Shown one piece after another: positions 8,705-15,345 of a stretch of 21,713 bases of DNA. Source of the stretch: Microcaldota archaeon (GTDB lineage Archaea > Micrarchaeota > Micrarchaeia > Anstonellales > Anstonellaceae). The notes below the pieces were generated by a model. That model was not told where the DNA came from. It ran no database searches and saw nothing but the letters and a program-made list of their open reading frames with translations. Each line of letters starts with the position of its first letter. Positions within the stretch are counted from its first letter, which is position 1. Location: positions 1 through 21,713 of the forward strand of contig JAHFEC010000003.1 in NCBI GenBank assembly GCA_023248665.1. Direction: 5' to 3'. The position numbers and the translations under genes were made by a program.

Positions 8705-9361
8705 ATGGAACGAATATGCCCCACCTGCGGCGCATCGAGCCTCAAGGAAAAGTTCGCCGGCGAGCACTGCCTGGAGTGCGCGCTGGGCAAGGACCGGCTC
8801 AAATGGCCCTCGCAGATCGAGATCGCTTATTGCCAGAAATGCACGCGCATCTGGCACAAGAGCGTCTGGAAGCCCTCCAGCCCCAGCCTGCTGGCGGCGA
8901 TCATCGAGCGGGCGTTCACCAAGGCCAAATTGGACGGGCACTACAACGTCGAGGCCGGCCGGTGGGAAGGCGTCGTCGAGCGCGAGGGGCAGCGCGTGGA
9001 CGTGGAGCAGCCCGTCGAGATAAAATGGCGCAAGGAAGTGTGCCCGGACTGCAACCGCGCCTCGTCCGGATATTTCGAGGCGATCATCCAGCTGCGCGGC
9101 AAGAAGGAAAAAGTGGAGAAATTCGCCAAACGCCTGGAGAAGAGGCTGCGCCAGATCACCTTCCTGCCCAAATTCGAGGAGATGCACGGGGGCCTGGATA
9201 TCTACATCGGCGTCAAGAAGGACGTGCCTTCGCTTCTGGACGAGGAGGGGCTCAAATTCGTGCGCACGGAGAAGCTGTCCGGGGAGAAGAACGGAAAAAG
9301 GCTGTACCGCTCGACTTTTTTGATCCGCTTCGCGGACGAAGAAGAGAAGAAAGACAAGTGA
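8705..9361 (+). CDS. nmd3: NMD3-like zinc protein (60S export/ribosome factor homologue)
   Basis: A 218-residue archaeal NMD3-domain protein. Paired cysteines at 5/8 and 22/25 (CPTC, CLEC), 43/46 (CQKC) and 113/116 (CPDC) form the zinc-binding treble-clef-like modules of the NMD3 N-terminal domain. The phrase EVCPDCNRASSGYFEAIIQLRG is diagnostic, and IYIGVKKDVPSLLDEEGLKF resembles the following domain. Eukaryotic NMD3 is the 60S export adaptor; archaeal homologues are presumed to act in large-subunit maturation, but their role is less defined. It is shorter than the eukaryotic protein, as usual for archaea. It is monocistronic and followed by a strong T-tract. Confidence 0.92.
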   Translation: MERICPTCGASSLKEKFAGEHCLECALGKDRLKWPSQIEIAYCQKCTRIWHKSVWKPSSPSLLAAIIERAFTKAKLDGHYNVEAGRWEGVVEREGQRVDVEQPVEIKWRKEVCPDCNRASSGYFEAIIQLRGKKEKVEKFAKRLEKRLRQITFLPKFEEMHGGLDIYIGVKKDVPSLLDEEGLKFVRTEKLSGEKNGKRLYRSTFLIRFADEEEKKDK

Positions 9362-9388
9362 AAAATCGCGTCGGCGCGTCCGGTTCCC

Positions 9389-9440
9389 TTTTTTTGTTTT
9401 CGGCCTGCTTTTATTTTTTTATTTGCTATTTTTCTTTCTT
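9389..9440 (+). terminator. T-rich transcription terminator behind nmd3
   Basis: Several successive T-runs (TTTTTTTG, GCTTTTATTTTTTTATTTGC, TTTTTCTTTCTT) begin 28 bases after the nmd3 stop. Multiple T-tracts without a strong hairpin are the usual archaeal terminator. The antiporter gene converges from the other side and gets no T-run on its own strand here. Confidence 0.6.
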
Positions 9441-11163
9441 ATAACCCGGACATGAAGGCCCGGCGCAGCTGCGCGAACATCTCGCCGAAGTGCTTGGAGC
9501 CCAGCAGGACGACGGGCACGAGCAGCATAAGGTAGTTGATGTCCGAGAGCACGAGCGCGGCCCCGGCGCAGGCGGCGGCGATGAGGATGAAGAAGAGGGA
9601 GCCCAGGATGTTTATGGCGACGTGCAGCGAGCTGCGGCCCGAATGGCGCAGGATCTGCAGGTAGATGCGAAAAGCGCTTGACGCGCTGAGCACGAACAGG
9701 GTCGCACAGGCGTAGAACCCCAGGAAGGCGAACGAGCGCAACGTGCCGATGAGATCCTTCCAGGGGCCGGAGGAGAGATAGAGAACAAGAAAGAGCACGC
9801 CCGAAAGGAAGGCGAATACGAAAATTCGCCGGATCGACATGGAGAGCTGCTCGTTGGTCGAATACGCCCCGGTCCCGCCGATGCTGGGCAGGCGGTTGAC
9901 GATGCGCGAATAGCGCGAATTCTCCTCCACCACCCGCTGCACCCCAAGCGACGTGGTGCGCAAAAAGCCCATGTGCCTCGAGACGAACTCCGGCGTGATG
10001 TCCTTGCAGAAATGATAGACCCGGGTCTCCTGCGAGACCATGATGACCGAGAGGATGGAGGTGATGACGATAAGCGAGGCCAGCAGGCCGAGGATGCCGG
10101 CCGGGATGAGGTGCGCGGCCACGGCCATGGAGCCGATGAGCAAGGACAGTTCCCCGAGCGGCAGGAGGGCGCTGGCCGCGAACGCGCTGGACGGGCCCGG
10201 CAGGCCGATCAGGTAGGCGCTGGCCACGGAAGAGACGAACTTGCCCACGGCGGCCACCAGAAGGAAGCCGAAGATGAGCGGCAGGCCGGTCATGGTGGAA
10301 TTGACATCCACCATCATGCCGATGGAGAAGAAGAAGAACGACGCGAAGAGGGTGTTGAACGGCCGGATCATGTCCGAGATTCGCTTGGCCTGCGGCGTGG
10401 TCGCCACAATGGAGCCGGCCAGGAACGAGCCGACCGAGAAGCCGATGCCGATGGACTGGCACACGTAGCTGATCACCAGCACGATGCTCACGGTGAAGAG
10501 CACGAGGAACTCGTCCGAGTGCTGGACGATGGAGAGGAGATAGCGGATGGCCTTCGAGAGCGCGAAATAGGCGATGGCGAAGGTGATGACGACCTTGAGC
10601 AGGGCGATGGCGATGGCGTACTGGTCCCCGAAGCCGGAGGTGGCCATGATGCCCAAAAGGGCCACGGCCACGAGGTCCTCGATGATGAGCACGGCCATGA
10701 TGAACGGCGTCTCCACCCGCTTGAGCTTGCCCTGCCCTTCCAGTATCTTGATGATGATGGGCGTTGAGGAGAAGGACAGCATGAGGCCCAGCAGGACCGA
10801 GGCGGTCGTGTCGAAGCCCATCGCCCTCGAGACGATATGGCCGATGATGTAGGTGATGCCCAGCTTGATGAGGGCGGCCAGGAACGTGGAGAAGCCGAGG
10901 CGGAAGAGCTTGACGAGCGAGAATTCCAGGCCGATGCCGAACAGGATGAGCACCGAACCGAAGAGGGCGAAGAGGGCCACGGTGTCGGGGCTGTTGATCA
11001 CGAGGGCGCCGAGGTTGAGGGGGCCCAGCTGGATCCCTGCGAGCGGGCTTTGGGGGCCCATGAGCGCGCCCGCCAGCAGCACGCCCAGCACCATGGGCAG
11101 ACGGATGCGCTCCATGAGGATGCCCAATATCAGGATCATCGCTATGGACAGACCGATGGTCAA
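9439..11163 (-). CDS. CPA2/Kef-type cation:proton antiporter
   Basis: A Na+/K+:H+ antiporter of the Kef (CPA2) family, about 574 residues from the chosen start. The first ~380 residues carry about twelve membrane helices with family motifs SSTPIIIKILEGQGKL, IIEDLVAV (membrane acidic residues), GSFLAGSIVATTPQA and FFFFSIGMMVDV. After a ~70-residue soluble segment come about four further helices instead of the cytoplasmic TrkA-N (RCK) domain of KefB/C. No ATG lies before the first helix except at 11319, inside a tandem repeat. I therefore propose the TTG at 11163, about 20 nt after the transcription start predicted from a minus-strand TTTTTATTC box (11213-11205). ATG 11139 would cut into helix one. 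The start is uncertain, the family is not. Confidence 0.85.
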   Translation of the reverse strand: MTIGLSIAMILILGILMERIRLPMVLGVLLAGALMGPQSPLAGIQLGPLNLGALVINSPDTVALFALFGSVLILFGIGLEFSLVKLFRLGFSTFLAALIKLGITYIIGHIVSRAMGFDTTASVLLGLMLSFSSTPIIIKILEGQGKLKRVETPFIMAVLIIEDLVAVALLGIMATSGFGDQYAIAIALLKVVITFAIAYFALSKAIRYLLSIVQHSDEFLVLFTVSIVLVISYVCQSIGIGFSVGSFLAGSIVATTPQAKRISDMIRPFNTLFASFFFFSIGMMVDVNSTMTGLPLIFGFLLVAAVGKFVSSVASAYLIGLPGPSSAFAASALLPLGELSLLIGSMAVAAHLIPAGILGLLASLIVITSILSVIMVSQETRVYHFCKDITPEFVSRHMGFLRTTSLGVQRVVEENSRYSRIVNRLPSIGGTGAYSTNEQLSMSIRRIFVFAFLSGVLFLVLYLSSGPWKDLIGTLRSFAFLGFYACATLFVLSASSAFRIYLQILRHSGRSSLHVAINILGSLFFILIAAACAGAALVLSDINYLMLLVPVVLLGSKHFGEMFAQLRRAFMSGL

Positions 11164-11204
11164 ACCCGCTTCGATAAAATCGCCGGATGGAAAACTCGCA
11201 GGGA

Positions 11205-11213
11205 GAATAAAAA
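11205..11213 (-). promoter_or_regulatory. TATA-like box of the antiporter gene
   Basis: TTTTTATTC on the minus strand predicts transcription from about 11184, downstream of the tandem repeat. This argues that the repeat is not translated and that the start lies at or after 11163. Confidence 0.4.
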
Positions 11214-11244
11214 GACAAGGGATTGGGAAACCGGGGAACGGCGA

Positions 11245-11351
11245 AAATACGGGTCGGCTCGCTTGCAAATACGGGTCGCCCGCAAATACGGGTCGCCCGC
11301 AAATACGGGTCGCCCGCAAATACGGGTCGCCCGCAAATACGGGTCGGCTCC
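11245..11351. repeat. 17-bp tandem repeat between divergent genes
   Basis: Four perfect head-to-tail copies of AAATACGGGTCGCCCGC occupy 11267-11334. A diverged 22-bp copy precedes them (11245-11266) and a partial copy follows (11335-11351). Each unit contains CGGG-TCG-CCCG, and each junction CCCG-CAAATA-CGGG, so every arm can pair with either neighbour. The unit is not a multiple of three. GC-rich imperfect repeats (CGCGCGGATG twice) continue to about 11393. It sits between the antiporter (minus) and NFACT-like (plus) genes. Confidence 0.9.
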
Positions 11352-11394
11352 CGGGCGCCGGCCCGACTCGCGCGGATGCGCCCGCGCGGATGTT

Positions 11395-11406
11395 GAATTA
11401 TAAACC
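11395..11406 (+). promoter_or_regulatory. TATA box of the NFACT-like gene
   Basis: GAATTATAAACC is centred about 26 nt before the ATG at 11427, predicting a leaderless transcript that starts at that codon. It lies just beyond the tandem repeat. Confidence 0.55.
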
Positions 11407-11426
11407 GCCCCAGCGAAAATACACGC

Positions 11427-12602
11427 ATGCCGAACACCACACGGACGATGAGCAACTGGGAATATTCCATCGTGCTGAAGGAAGCCCTGCCCCTTCTTGA
11501 AAACAAGCACGTGCGCAAGATATACCAGCCCCGCGAGGGCGTGCTGCGCATCGACATCGGCAAGGAGTCGCTGATGGTGGGGGCCGGCGCTTACTTCTAT
11601 CTTGCCAAAAACCCGCCGGCCGGACCGACGGAGCCCGGCGCGTTCGCCATGCTTTTGCGCAAGCACTTGGAGGGCAAACGGCTGCACGCATTCTCACCGT
11701 ACCAGAACGACCGCATATACGTCATGGAATTCGACGACGGCCTGAAGCTGGTGCTGGAGCAGTTCGGCAAAGGAAATGTGATTCTGCTGGATAAAGAGCA
11801 GAAGATCATACGCTCGCTGCACCGGATAGAGGACAAAGGAGAAAAACAGGGGGAAACCGGGGACGATGGAAAAGAAACCGCAAAAAGCGCAAAAGCCCCG
11901 GCCGGGAGCCGGAAAAAATCGCTCGAATTCTACTCATTCCCGCAGAACACGGACGGGCCCGGCCTTATGGCGCAGGAGGCGGATTGGGAAAGACTCGCGA
12001 ACTCGCCGAAGAATTCGCTCGCCATCGAATCGGCGTTGGCGCGCTGGCCCGTGGGGCGGGCGTACACGAAAGAGGCGGTGGAGCGGGCTGGATTGGATGG
12101 AAAAACGAAAATCTCGCAGGTGAGCGCGCAAGAGGGCATGAAGATGATACGCATCCTTCAGGAGATGATGCAGAATATCTCCCCAAGAGTTTATTGGCTC
12201 AGGGAGAACGCAACGGCGGAGACCAAGGAACGTGGGGATTTGGCCGGCGAGCAAAACAAGAAAGTGGCGGAAGTGTCGCTCGTGCCGCTCGCAAAATACC
12301 AGGAGGAGACAGGAGAACGAGCGGATGGAATCGAAATGCAAACGTTCCCCTCATGGTCCGATGCGCTGGAAGCCTGTTTCTCCAATGCCCCAGAGCGCCA
12401 AGAGGCGCCCGAGGATCCGGCGCTCGTGCGCCTGCGAAAAAGGATGGAAGAGCAGGAAGAGGCGCTCAAGAGAATCGAGCAGGAAATTGCGCAGGCGACC
12501 AAGAAGGCCGCGTGGATGAAAGAGAATCTTGCCGGGATGGAAGAGAAAATCGATCAGGCGATAAAGAACGGGGAGAAGAAGGCGGAAATCGAAACCGGAT
12601 GA
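11427..12602 (+). CDS. NFACT-N domain protein (Rqc2/FbpA-like), short form
   Basis: A 391-residue member of the NFACT family, which includes eukaryotic Rqc2/NEMF and bacterial RqcH, factors that bind stalled 60S/50S subunits carrying peptidyl-tRNA. The N-terminal domain shows HVRKIYQPREGVLRI (29-42), AMLLRKHLEGKRLHAF (74-89), a D-R-I-Y-V-M-E-F strand and GNVILLD (116-122). An acidic Lys/Glu insert (~135-165) follows, then a helix-hairpin-like region (~190-250) and FPSWSDALEACFSN before a coiled coil (about 330-385). Full-length archaeal homologues run on to an NFACT-R domain, giving roughly 600-700 residues; here the protein ends in the first coiled-coil half. ATG 11427 is preferred from the TATA position; ATG 11448 is the alternative. 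Confidence 0.85.
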   Translation: MPNTTRTMSNWEYSIVLKEALPLLENKHVRKIYQPREGVLRIDIGKESLMVGAGAYFYLAKNPPAGPTEPGAFAMLLRKHLEGKRLHAFSPYQNDRIYVMEFDDGLKLVLEQFGKGNVILLDKEQKIIRSLHRIEDKGEKQGETGDDGKETAKSAKAPAGSRKKSLEFYSFPQNTDGPGLMAQEADWERLANSPKNSLAIESALARWPVGRAYTKEAVERAGLDGKTKISQVSAQEGMKMIRILQEMMQNISPRVYWLRENATAETKERGDLAGEQNKKVAEVSLVPLAKYQEETGERADGIEMQTFPSWSDALEACFSNAPERQEAPEDPALVRLRKRMEEQEEALKRIEQEIAQATKKAAWMKENLAGMEEKIDQAIKNGEKKAEIETG

Positions 12603-12619
12603 GCCGGCGCATTTTCAGC

Positions 12620-12835
12620 CTATCTTTGCTCCACCCATTGCTCGGCCGCGAGGCGGATGTCCTCGGCCACCACGGTCTTGCGTCCGGCGTGGTGCGAGAG
12701 CTTGTTGGCTTTCTCGGCAATCTGCATGCCGATCTTCTCGAGCACTTCGGTCAATTCCTGCGAGGCGTCTTCCGACACGCGCTCGCCGCCGGCTTTTCGG
12801 ATAAGGCGTTCGACGGGTGCTTTTGGCAGAATCAA
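12620..12835 (-). CDS. archaeal histone
   Basis: A 71-residue single histone fold aligning end to end with HMfB-type histones. Key residues are in place: R10, R19 and R52-K53-T54 for DNA contacts, H49 and D59 for the dimer-dimer interface, and G16 in the first loop region, where a small residue permits tight stacking of dimers. It dimerises and wraps DNA. The start codon is TTG at 12835. It is supported by exact alignment with the family N-terminus (M-x-L-P-x-A-P) and by GAGGT and GGTGAT ribosome binding motifs just upstream. The gene converges on the NFACT-like gene with a 17-bp gap and diverges from the TPR-like gene. Confidence 0.95.
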   Translation of the reverse strand: MILPKAPVERLIRKAGGERVSEDASQELTEVLEKIGMQIAEKANKLSHHAGRKTVVAEDIRLAAEQWVEQR

Positions 12836-12844
12836 GATATCACC

Positions 12845-12869
12845 AACCTCTTTATGGGAAAAGGAGGTT
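12845..12869 (-). promoter_or_regulatory. inverted repeat covering the histone ribosome binding site
   Basis: On the minus strand AACCTCC-TTT-N6-AAA-GAGGTT can form a bulged stem of nine pairs whose 3' arm is the GAGGT ribosome binding motif of the histone gene. It acts in RNA only if transcription starts upstream of 12869. The likeliest TATA candidates give starts near 12843, 12855 or 12876, so this is undecided. Confidence 0.35.
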
Positions 12870-12899
12870 TATTAGGCTTTAATTTGGCGCATCGGCGGA

Positions 12900-12908
12900 T
12901 TTTTAAGG
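12900..12908 (+). promoter_or_regulatory. TATA box of the TPR-like gene
   Basis: TTTTTAAGG lies 47 nt before the ATG at 12947, predicting a start near 12929 and an 18-nt leader. That leader contains GAGGTGA at 12936-12942, a good ribosome binding site at 4-nt spacing. Confidence 0.5.
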
Positions 12909-12946
12909 CTGAAGCGCGAGATAATAGTGGGAGAAGAGGTGAGAAG

Positions 12947-13483
12947 ATGAATGAAATGACTATACTAATCAGGAAGGAGAAGGGCATAAATGCGCACCTC
13001 ATACGGCTCGAATCAAAAGCGCAAAAAGCGTTTGATGCCGGCAAAAACAGGAAGGCCATCAAGACCTATTTGGATCTTGCCCATAACGCTTATCCGGCGG
13101 GCCGTCTTGACCAGAGCCTCGAAGCTTATGACAAGGCCGCGAGCGTCGCCATTGAAAAGGGACTGCTGGGCAGGGCCGCGCAAATCATCATGGAAAAGGC
13201 CGGAAAGCTGCATGCGAATGGAAGGCGCCACGATGCGATGGAAGAATACGGCAATGCGCTTTCGGCGGCAGGCTCGGGCCATCTTGCAGGATTGGCCGAC
13301 GACGCCAGTTATGAGTACAACCTCTTGTACAAGACCATCGGGCCCAAAAGGACGTTTTATGTGCCCCCGCAATGCGCAGTCGGCCGTTGCCGACTTGCAC
13401 GGTCGGCTACTGCCGACCTATCGGCAAATCTGTTGCCGACCGACAACGCGGTTGTCGCTCTTGCGGGGCCACTTATACCGTGA
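12947..13483 (+). CDS. TPR-like helical repeat protein with a C-terminus inside the hairpin array
   Basis: A 178-residue protein. Residues ~12-130 are all-helical with TPR-like pairs: KAQKAFDAGKNRKAIKTYLD, a second around AGRLDQSLEAYDKAASVAIE, and a third around AAQIIMEKAGKLHANGRRHD. Such repeats bind protein partners; no specific partner can be named. The helical part ends near residue 130. From codon 139 (position 13361) the frame enters an array of perfect hairpins, and the last 40 residues are low-complexity Ala/Leu/Arg/Pro text with no visible fold, ending at a TGA inside a hairpin. The original C-terminus may therefore have been replaced. The start at 12947 is supported by GAGGTGA 4 nt upstream. 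Confidence 0.7.
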   Translation: MNEMTILIRKEKGINAHLIRLESKAQKAFDAGKNRKAIKTYLDLAHNAYPAGRLDQSLEAYDKAASVAIEKGLLGRAAQIIMEKAGKLHANGRRHDAMEEYGNALSAAGSGHLAGLADDASYEYNLLYKTIGPKRTFYVPPQCAVGRCRLARSATADLSANLLPTDNAVVALAGPLIP

Positions 13484-13580
13484 GCGGCTTTGCCGCTCAC
13501 TTATCGCAAACCGTGGTTTGCGACGGCCAAACCTCGTCGAAAGACAGATGCGAATTTATCGCATCACTTTCTCGGTTTGG
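13361..13580 (+). other. dense hairpin array, candidate structured RNA or palindromic element
   Basis: A 12-nt arm GTGCCCCCGCAA (13361-13372) pairs with TTGCGGGGCCAC (13461-13472; 11 of 12) and encloses four perfect hairpins. These are GTCGGC/GCCGAC (13379-13394), GGTCGGC/GCCGACC (13401-13418), TCGGCAA/TTGCCGA (13421-13439) and CGACAAC/GTTGTCG (13441-13457). Two perfect 9-bp hairpins follow: GTGAGCGGC/GCCGCTCAC (13480-13500) and TCGCAAACC/GGTTTGCGA (13504-13523). Last, CCAAACC/GGTTTGG (13527-13580) encloses GATGCGA/TCGCATC (13547-13565). Linker CACTTAT recurs. The first part overlaps the end of the TPR-like frame; the rest is intergenic. Confidence 0.7.
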
Positions 13581-13604
13581 TATAGTCCGGCCTGCGGGCG
13601 ATGG

Positions 13605-13612
13605 CTTAAAAT
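13605..13612 (+). promoter_or_regulatory. TATA-like box of the dephospho-CoA kinase gene
   Basis: CTTAAAAT is centred about 25 nt before the ATG at 13634. It implies a leaderless mRNA, which would leave the upstream hairpin array outside this gene's transcript. Confidence 0.45.
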
Positions 13613-13633
13613 GATTGGGCGCGAGAGCAGATC

Positions 13634-14137
13634 ATGACAATGGACGAGGAAATCCGCAAGCAGCTGGCCAAGCCCTTCGGCCCCCTGATGCGCTTTGAGG
13701 AGGCCCTGCCTGCCATCGCCCGCCGCAAAGGCCTGCTCATCGCCGTCGGAGACCGGACCATACTGAACCTTCTTGCGCAGGGCATCCGCCCGGACGTCGG
13801 CATCTATGACGGGATAATCCGGCGCGAGCCGATTGCGCCGGGCGAATTGGAGCGGATCGAGCAGGCGGGCGCAGAAGGGACGCTTCTTCAGGCCAAAAAT
13901 CCGGCCGGCGCGGTGAGCGCTGCGATGGAGACGGAGATTATCAATGCGCTCGGTGCCGGCCGGGGCTGGATTAGGATAGATGGCGAGGACGATTTGGCCA
14001 GCCTCGTGGTGATGGCCGAAGCCAAAGAGGGAAGCCTGCTTTTATACGGCCAGCCCAAGGAGGGCGTGATCGTCGTCAAAATAGATGCGGAAATGAAGAA
14101 GAAGGCAAAAGCGCTGCGCGAGCGGATAAGAGAGTAG
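13634..14137 (+). CDS. GTP-dependent dephospho-CoA kinase (DUF359)
   Basis: A 167-residue cytoplasmic protein of the DUF359 family. Members are archaeal dephospho-CoA kinases using GTP for the last step of coenzyme A synthesis (established for a Thermococcus homologue), replacing bacterial CoaE. Family blocks seen are VGDRTILN (38-45), PDVGIYDGIIRR (53-64), KNPAG (88-92), GEDDLASL (117-124) and LYGQPKEGVIVV (137-148). GEDDLA and YGQP-x-EG are the typical conserved core. The length is normal for the family. ATG 13634 fits the TATA spacing; ATG 13640 is possible. It converges on the RPA gene with an 18-bp gap. Confidence 0.92.
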   Translation: MTMDEEIRKQLAKPFGPLMRFEEALPAIARRKGLLIAVGDRTILNLLAQGIRPDVGIYDGIIRREPIAPGELERIEQAGAEGTLLQAKNPAGAVSAAMETEIINALGAGRGWIRIDGEDDLASLVVMAEAKEGSLLLYGQPKEGVIVVKIDAEMKKKAKALRERIRE

Positions 14138-14155
14138 GGCAGAACGGCCCGCCTC

Positions 14156-15130
14156 TCATTTCCCCCAATTCTCGGGCAGGGGTTTGCCGATCCACTCGTT
14201 CTTCTTTAACTCGAGTATGGTGGCGGGGCGGATGCCTTCCGGCACGGGCCCGGCCCCCAAGCGCATGCACGCGTCTTGCAGGGGGAATTGCACGCGCCGC
14301 TCGCCGGCCGACACCACCACTTCCTCGCCCGAGATGTCGATGGCGCTGATGGGCTGGCCGTCGGCCGCGGGGGGCTCGAACACCAACCGGCCTTGGCTGC
14401 CGACATGAAGCTCGCCGTTCTTGCGCGCGGCGTTCTCCAGCTCGATGCTCGTGCCGGGGCGCAAGAGGCGCGAATAGCCGGGGCTGTCCCAGACCACGAC
14501 GCGGATGGTCTGCCCCTCGCTCTCCAGGGAGAAAGTGGACATGAGCGAGGAGGAAGCCGCCGAACCGTCGAGGCGCATGTTCCGGCGAAAAGGAAAATCT
14601 CCAAAAAATTCCTTTATCGTGCCCTCGAAATTTCCAAAAGAGGACAGGGCCTTCGAATCAACAGGAAAGACGAGCTTCTCGCGCTTGCCTTTCTGCACGC
14701 GCTTTATTTCTCCGCCGGAAAGGATGCAGAATTCCCCGCCGCGGGCGCGCAGGGGGCCCGCCTCCACCAAATCGCCGGCGAGGATGACTTGGTCGAGCGC
14801 CTGCGCGGCCGCATCATAGAGCACGACGGTGCCCGTGCCGGTCGAATCCTCAAGAAAGAGGCGCTGGGTGCGGGAAACGCCCGTCCCCCGCTGGATGATC
14901 TTGGGCGGGAAGATGCGCGCGACCCGCCCGCGCAGGATGAATTGGGAAGACAAGCTGGAGGCCTGCGAAACGGACACGAGCCTTGCCTTGGGCCCGAACA
15001 TCTCCAAATTGACGAGGTGCTCGGCCGCTTCGGTTGTGATGAGGTGGTGGTACTCGCACAGCTTGGCCTCGGTGCGCGCGCAAAATTCCGCCTCTCCGAT
15101 GGCCCGGATGATGTCTTCCCGTTCGCCCAT
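14156..15130 (-). CDS. RPA-like single-stranded DNA-binding protein (OB folds)
   Basis: About 324 residues. The N-terminal ~55 residues (EREDIIRAIGEAEFCARTEA, then LITTEAAEHLVNLEMFG) match the helical segment that opens archaeal RPA proteins. An OB fold follows at ~60-165 (FILRGRVARIFPPKIIQRGT to LVEAGPLRARGGEFCILSGG, with LEDSTGTGTVVLYD). A second lies at ~170-275 (FEGTIKEFFGDFP to ELHVGSQGRLVFEPP, with TIRVVVWDSPGYSRLLRPG). The last ~45 residues may form a partial third module; no zinc finger is seen. It protects single-stranded DNA in replication and repair. ATG 15130 lies about 25 nt after a minus-strand ATTCTTATTC box (15160-15151), so the mRNA is probably leaderless. TTG 15136 is an alternative. 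Confidence 0.85.
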   Translation of the reverse strand: MGEREDIIRAIGEAEFCARTEAKLCEYHHLITTEAAEHLVNLEMFGPKARLVSVSQASSLSSQFILRGRVARIFPPKIIQRGTGVSRTQRLFLEDSTGTGTVVLYDAAAQALDQVILAGDLVEAGPLRARGGEFCILSGGEIKRVQKGKREKLVFPVDSKALSSFGNFEGTIKEFFGDFPFRRNMRLDGSAASSSLMSTFSLESEGQTIRVVVWDSPGYSRLLRPGTSIELENAARKNGELHVGSQGRLVFEPPAADGQPISAIDISGEEVVVSAGERRVQFPLQDACMRLGAGPVPEGIRPATILELKKNEWIGKPLPENWGK

Positions 15131-15150
15131 GCACAACAGAGGGGGGCAAT

Positions 15151-15160
15151 GAATAAGAAT
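15151..15160 (-). promoter_or_regulatory. TATA-like box of the RPA gene
   Basis: ATTCTTATTC on the minus strand lies about 25 nt before the ATG at 15130 and predicts a leaderless transcript. Confidence 0.45.
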
Positions 15161-15247
15161 ATTGGGGAGGCGCCAATCCGGCCGCTAATGATGATGCAAA
15201 GGATGACTCTCGATAAAAAATCGAACGGGATGGATAAAAAAGCCGGG

Positions 15248-15263
15248 AGGCGCCCGGGCGCCT
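15248..15263. repeat. 16-bp perfect palindrome between RPA and PfkB-family genes
   Basis: AGGCGCCCGGGCGCCT is fully self-complementary. It is flanked upstream by a small TCGAT-AAAAA-ATCGA hairpin (about 15210-15225) and downstream by T-rich sequence. It lies in the 215-bp divergent region between the RPA (minus) and PfkB-family (plus) genes, well upstream of both TATA boxes. It may be a regulator site or a transcription barrier. Confidence 0.6.
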
Positions 15264-15315
15264 GCTGCGATTTTTGTTTTGGGCCTTGGTTTTTGTTTTT
15301 GGCAACAGGCATAAC

Positions 15316-15324
15316 AAATATATA
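15316..15324 (+). promoter_or_regulatory. TATA box of the PfkB-family kinase gene
   Basis: AAATATATA is centred about 26 nt before the ATG at 15346, a textbook archaeal TATA placement for a leaderless transcript. It also decides the start against frames opening further upstream. Confidence 0.6.
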
Positions 15325-15345
15325 CCCTCGGTGGATGGTTCCCGC

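Noticed and set aside
11164..11319. N-terminal extension of the antiporter to the ATG at 11319
   Set aside because: The first residues are translated 17-bp repeat, and the extension spans the likely TATA box at 11205-11213.
11245..11351. CRISPR array
   Set aside because: Units are contiguous 17-mers with no unique spacers and no cas genes nearby; it is a simple tandem repeat.
9419..11563. 714-codon minus-strand frame overlapping the antiporter and the tandem repeat
   Set aside because: It runs through the repeat and in a shifted frame of the antiporter; His/Arg/Pro-rich with no membrane pattern.
13361..13580. Integron attC-like site, tRNA cluster or IS end
   Set aside because: No conserved attC core boxes, no T-loop or acceptor pattern, and no transposase or integrase gene in the window.
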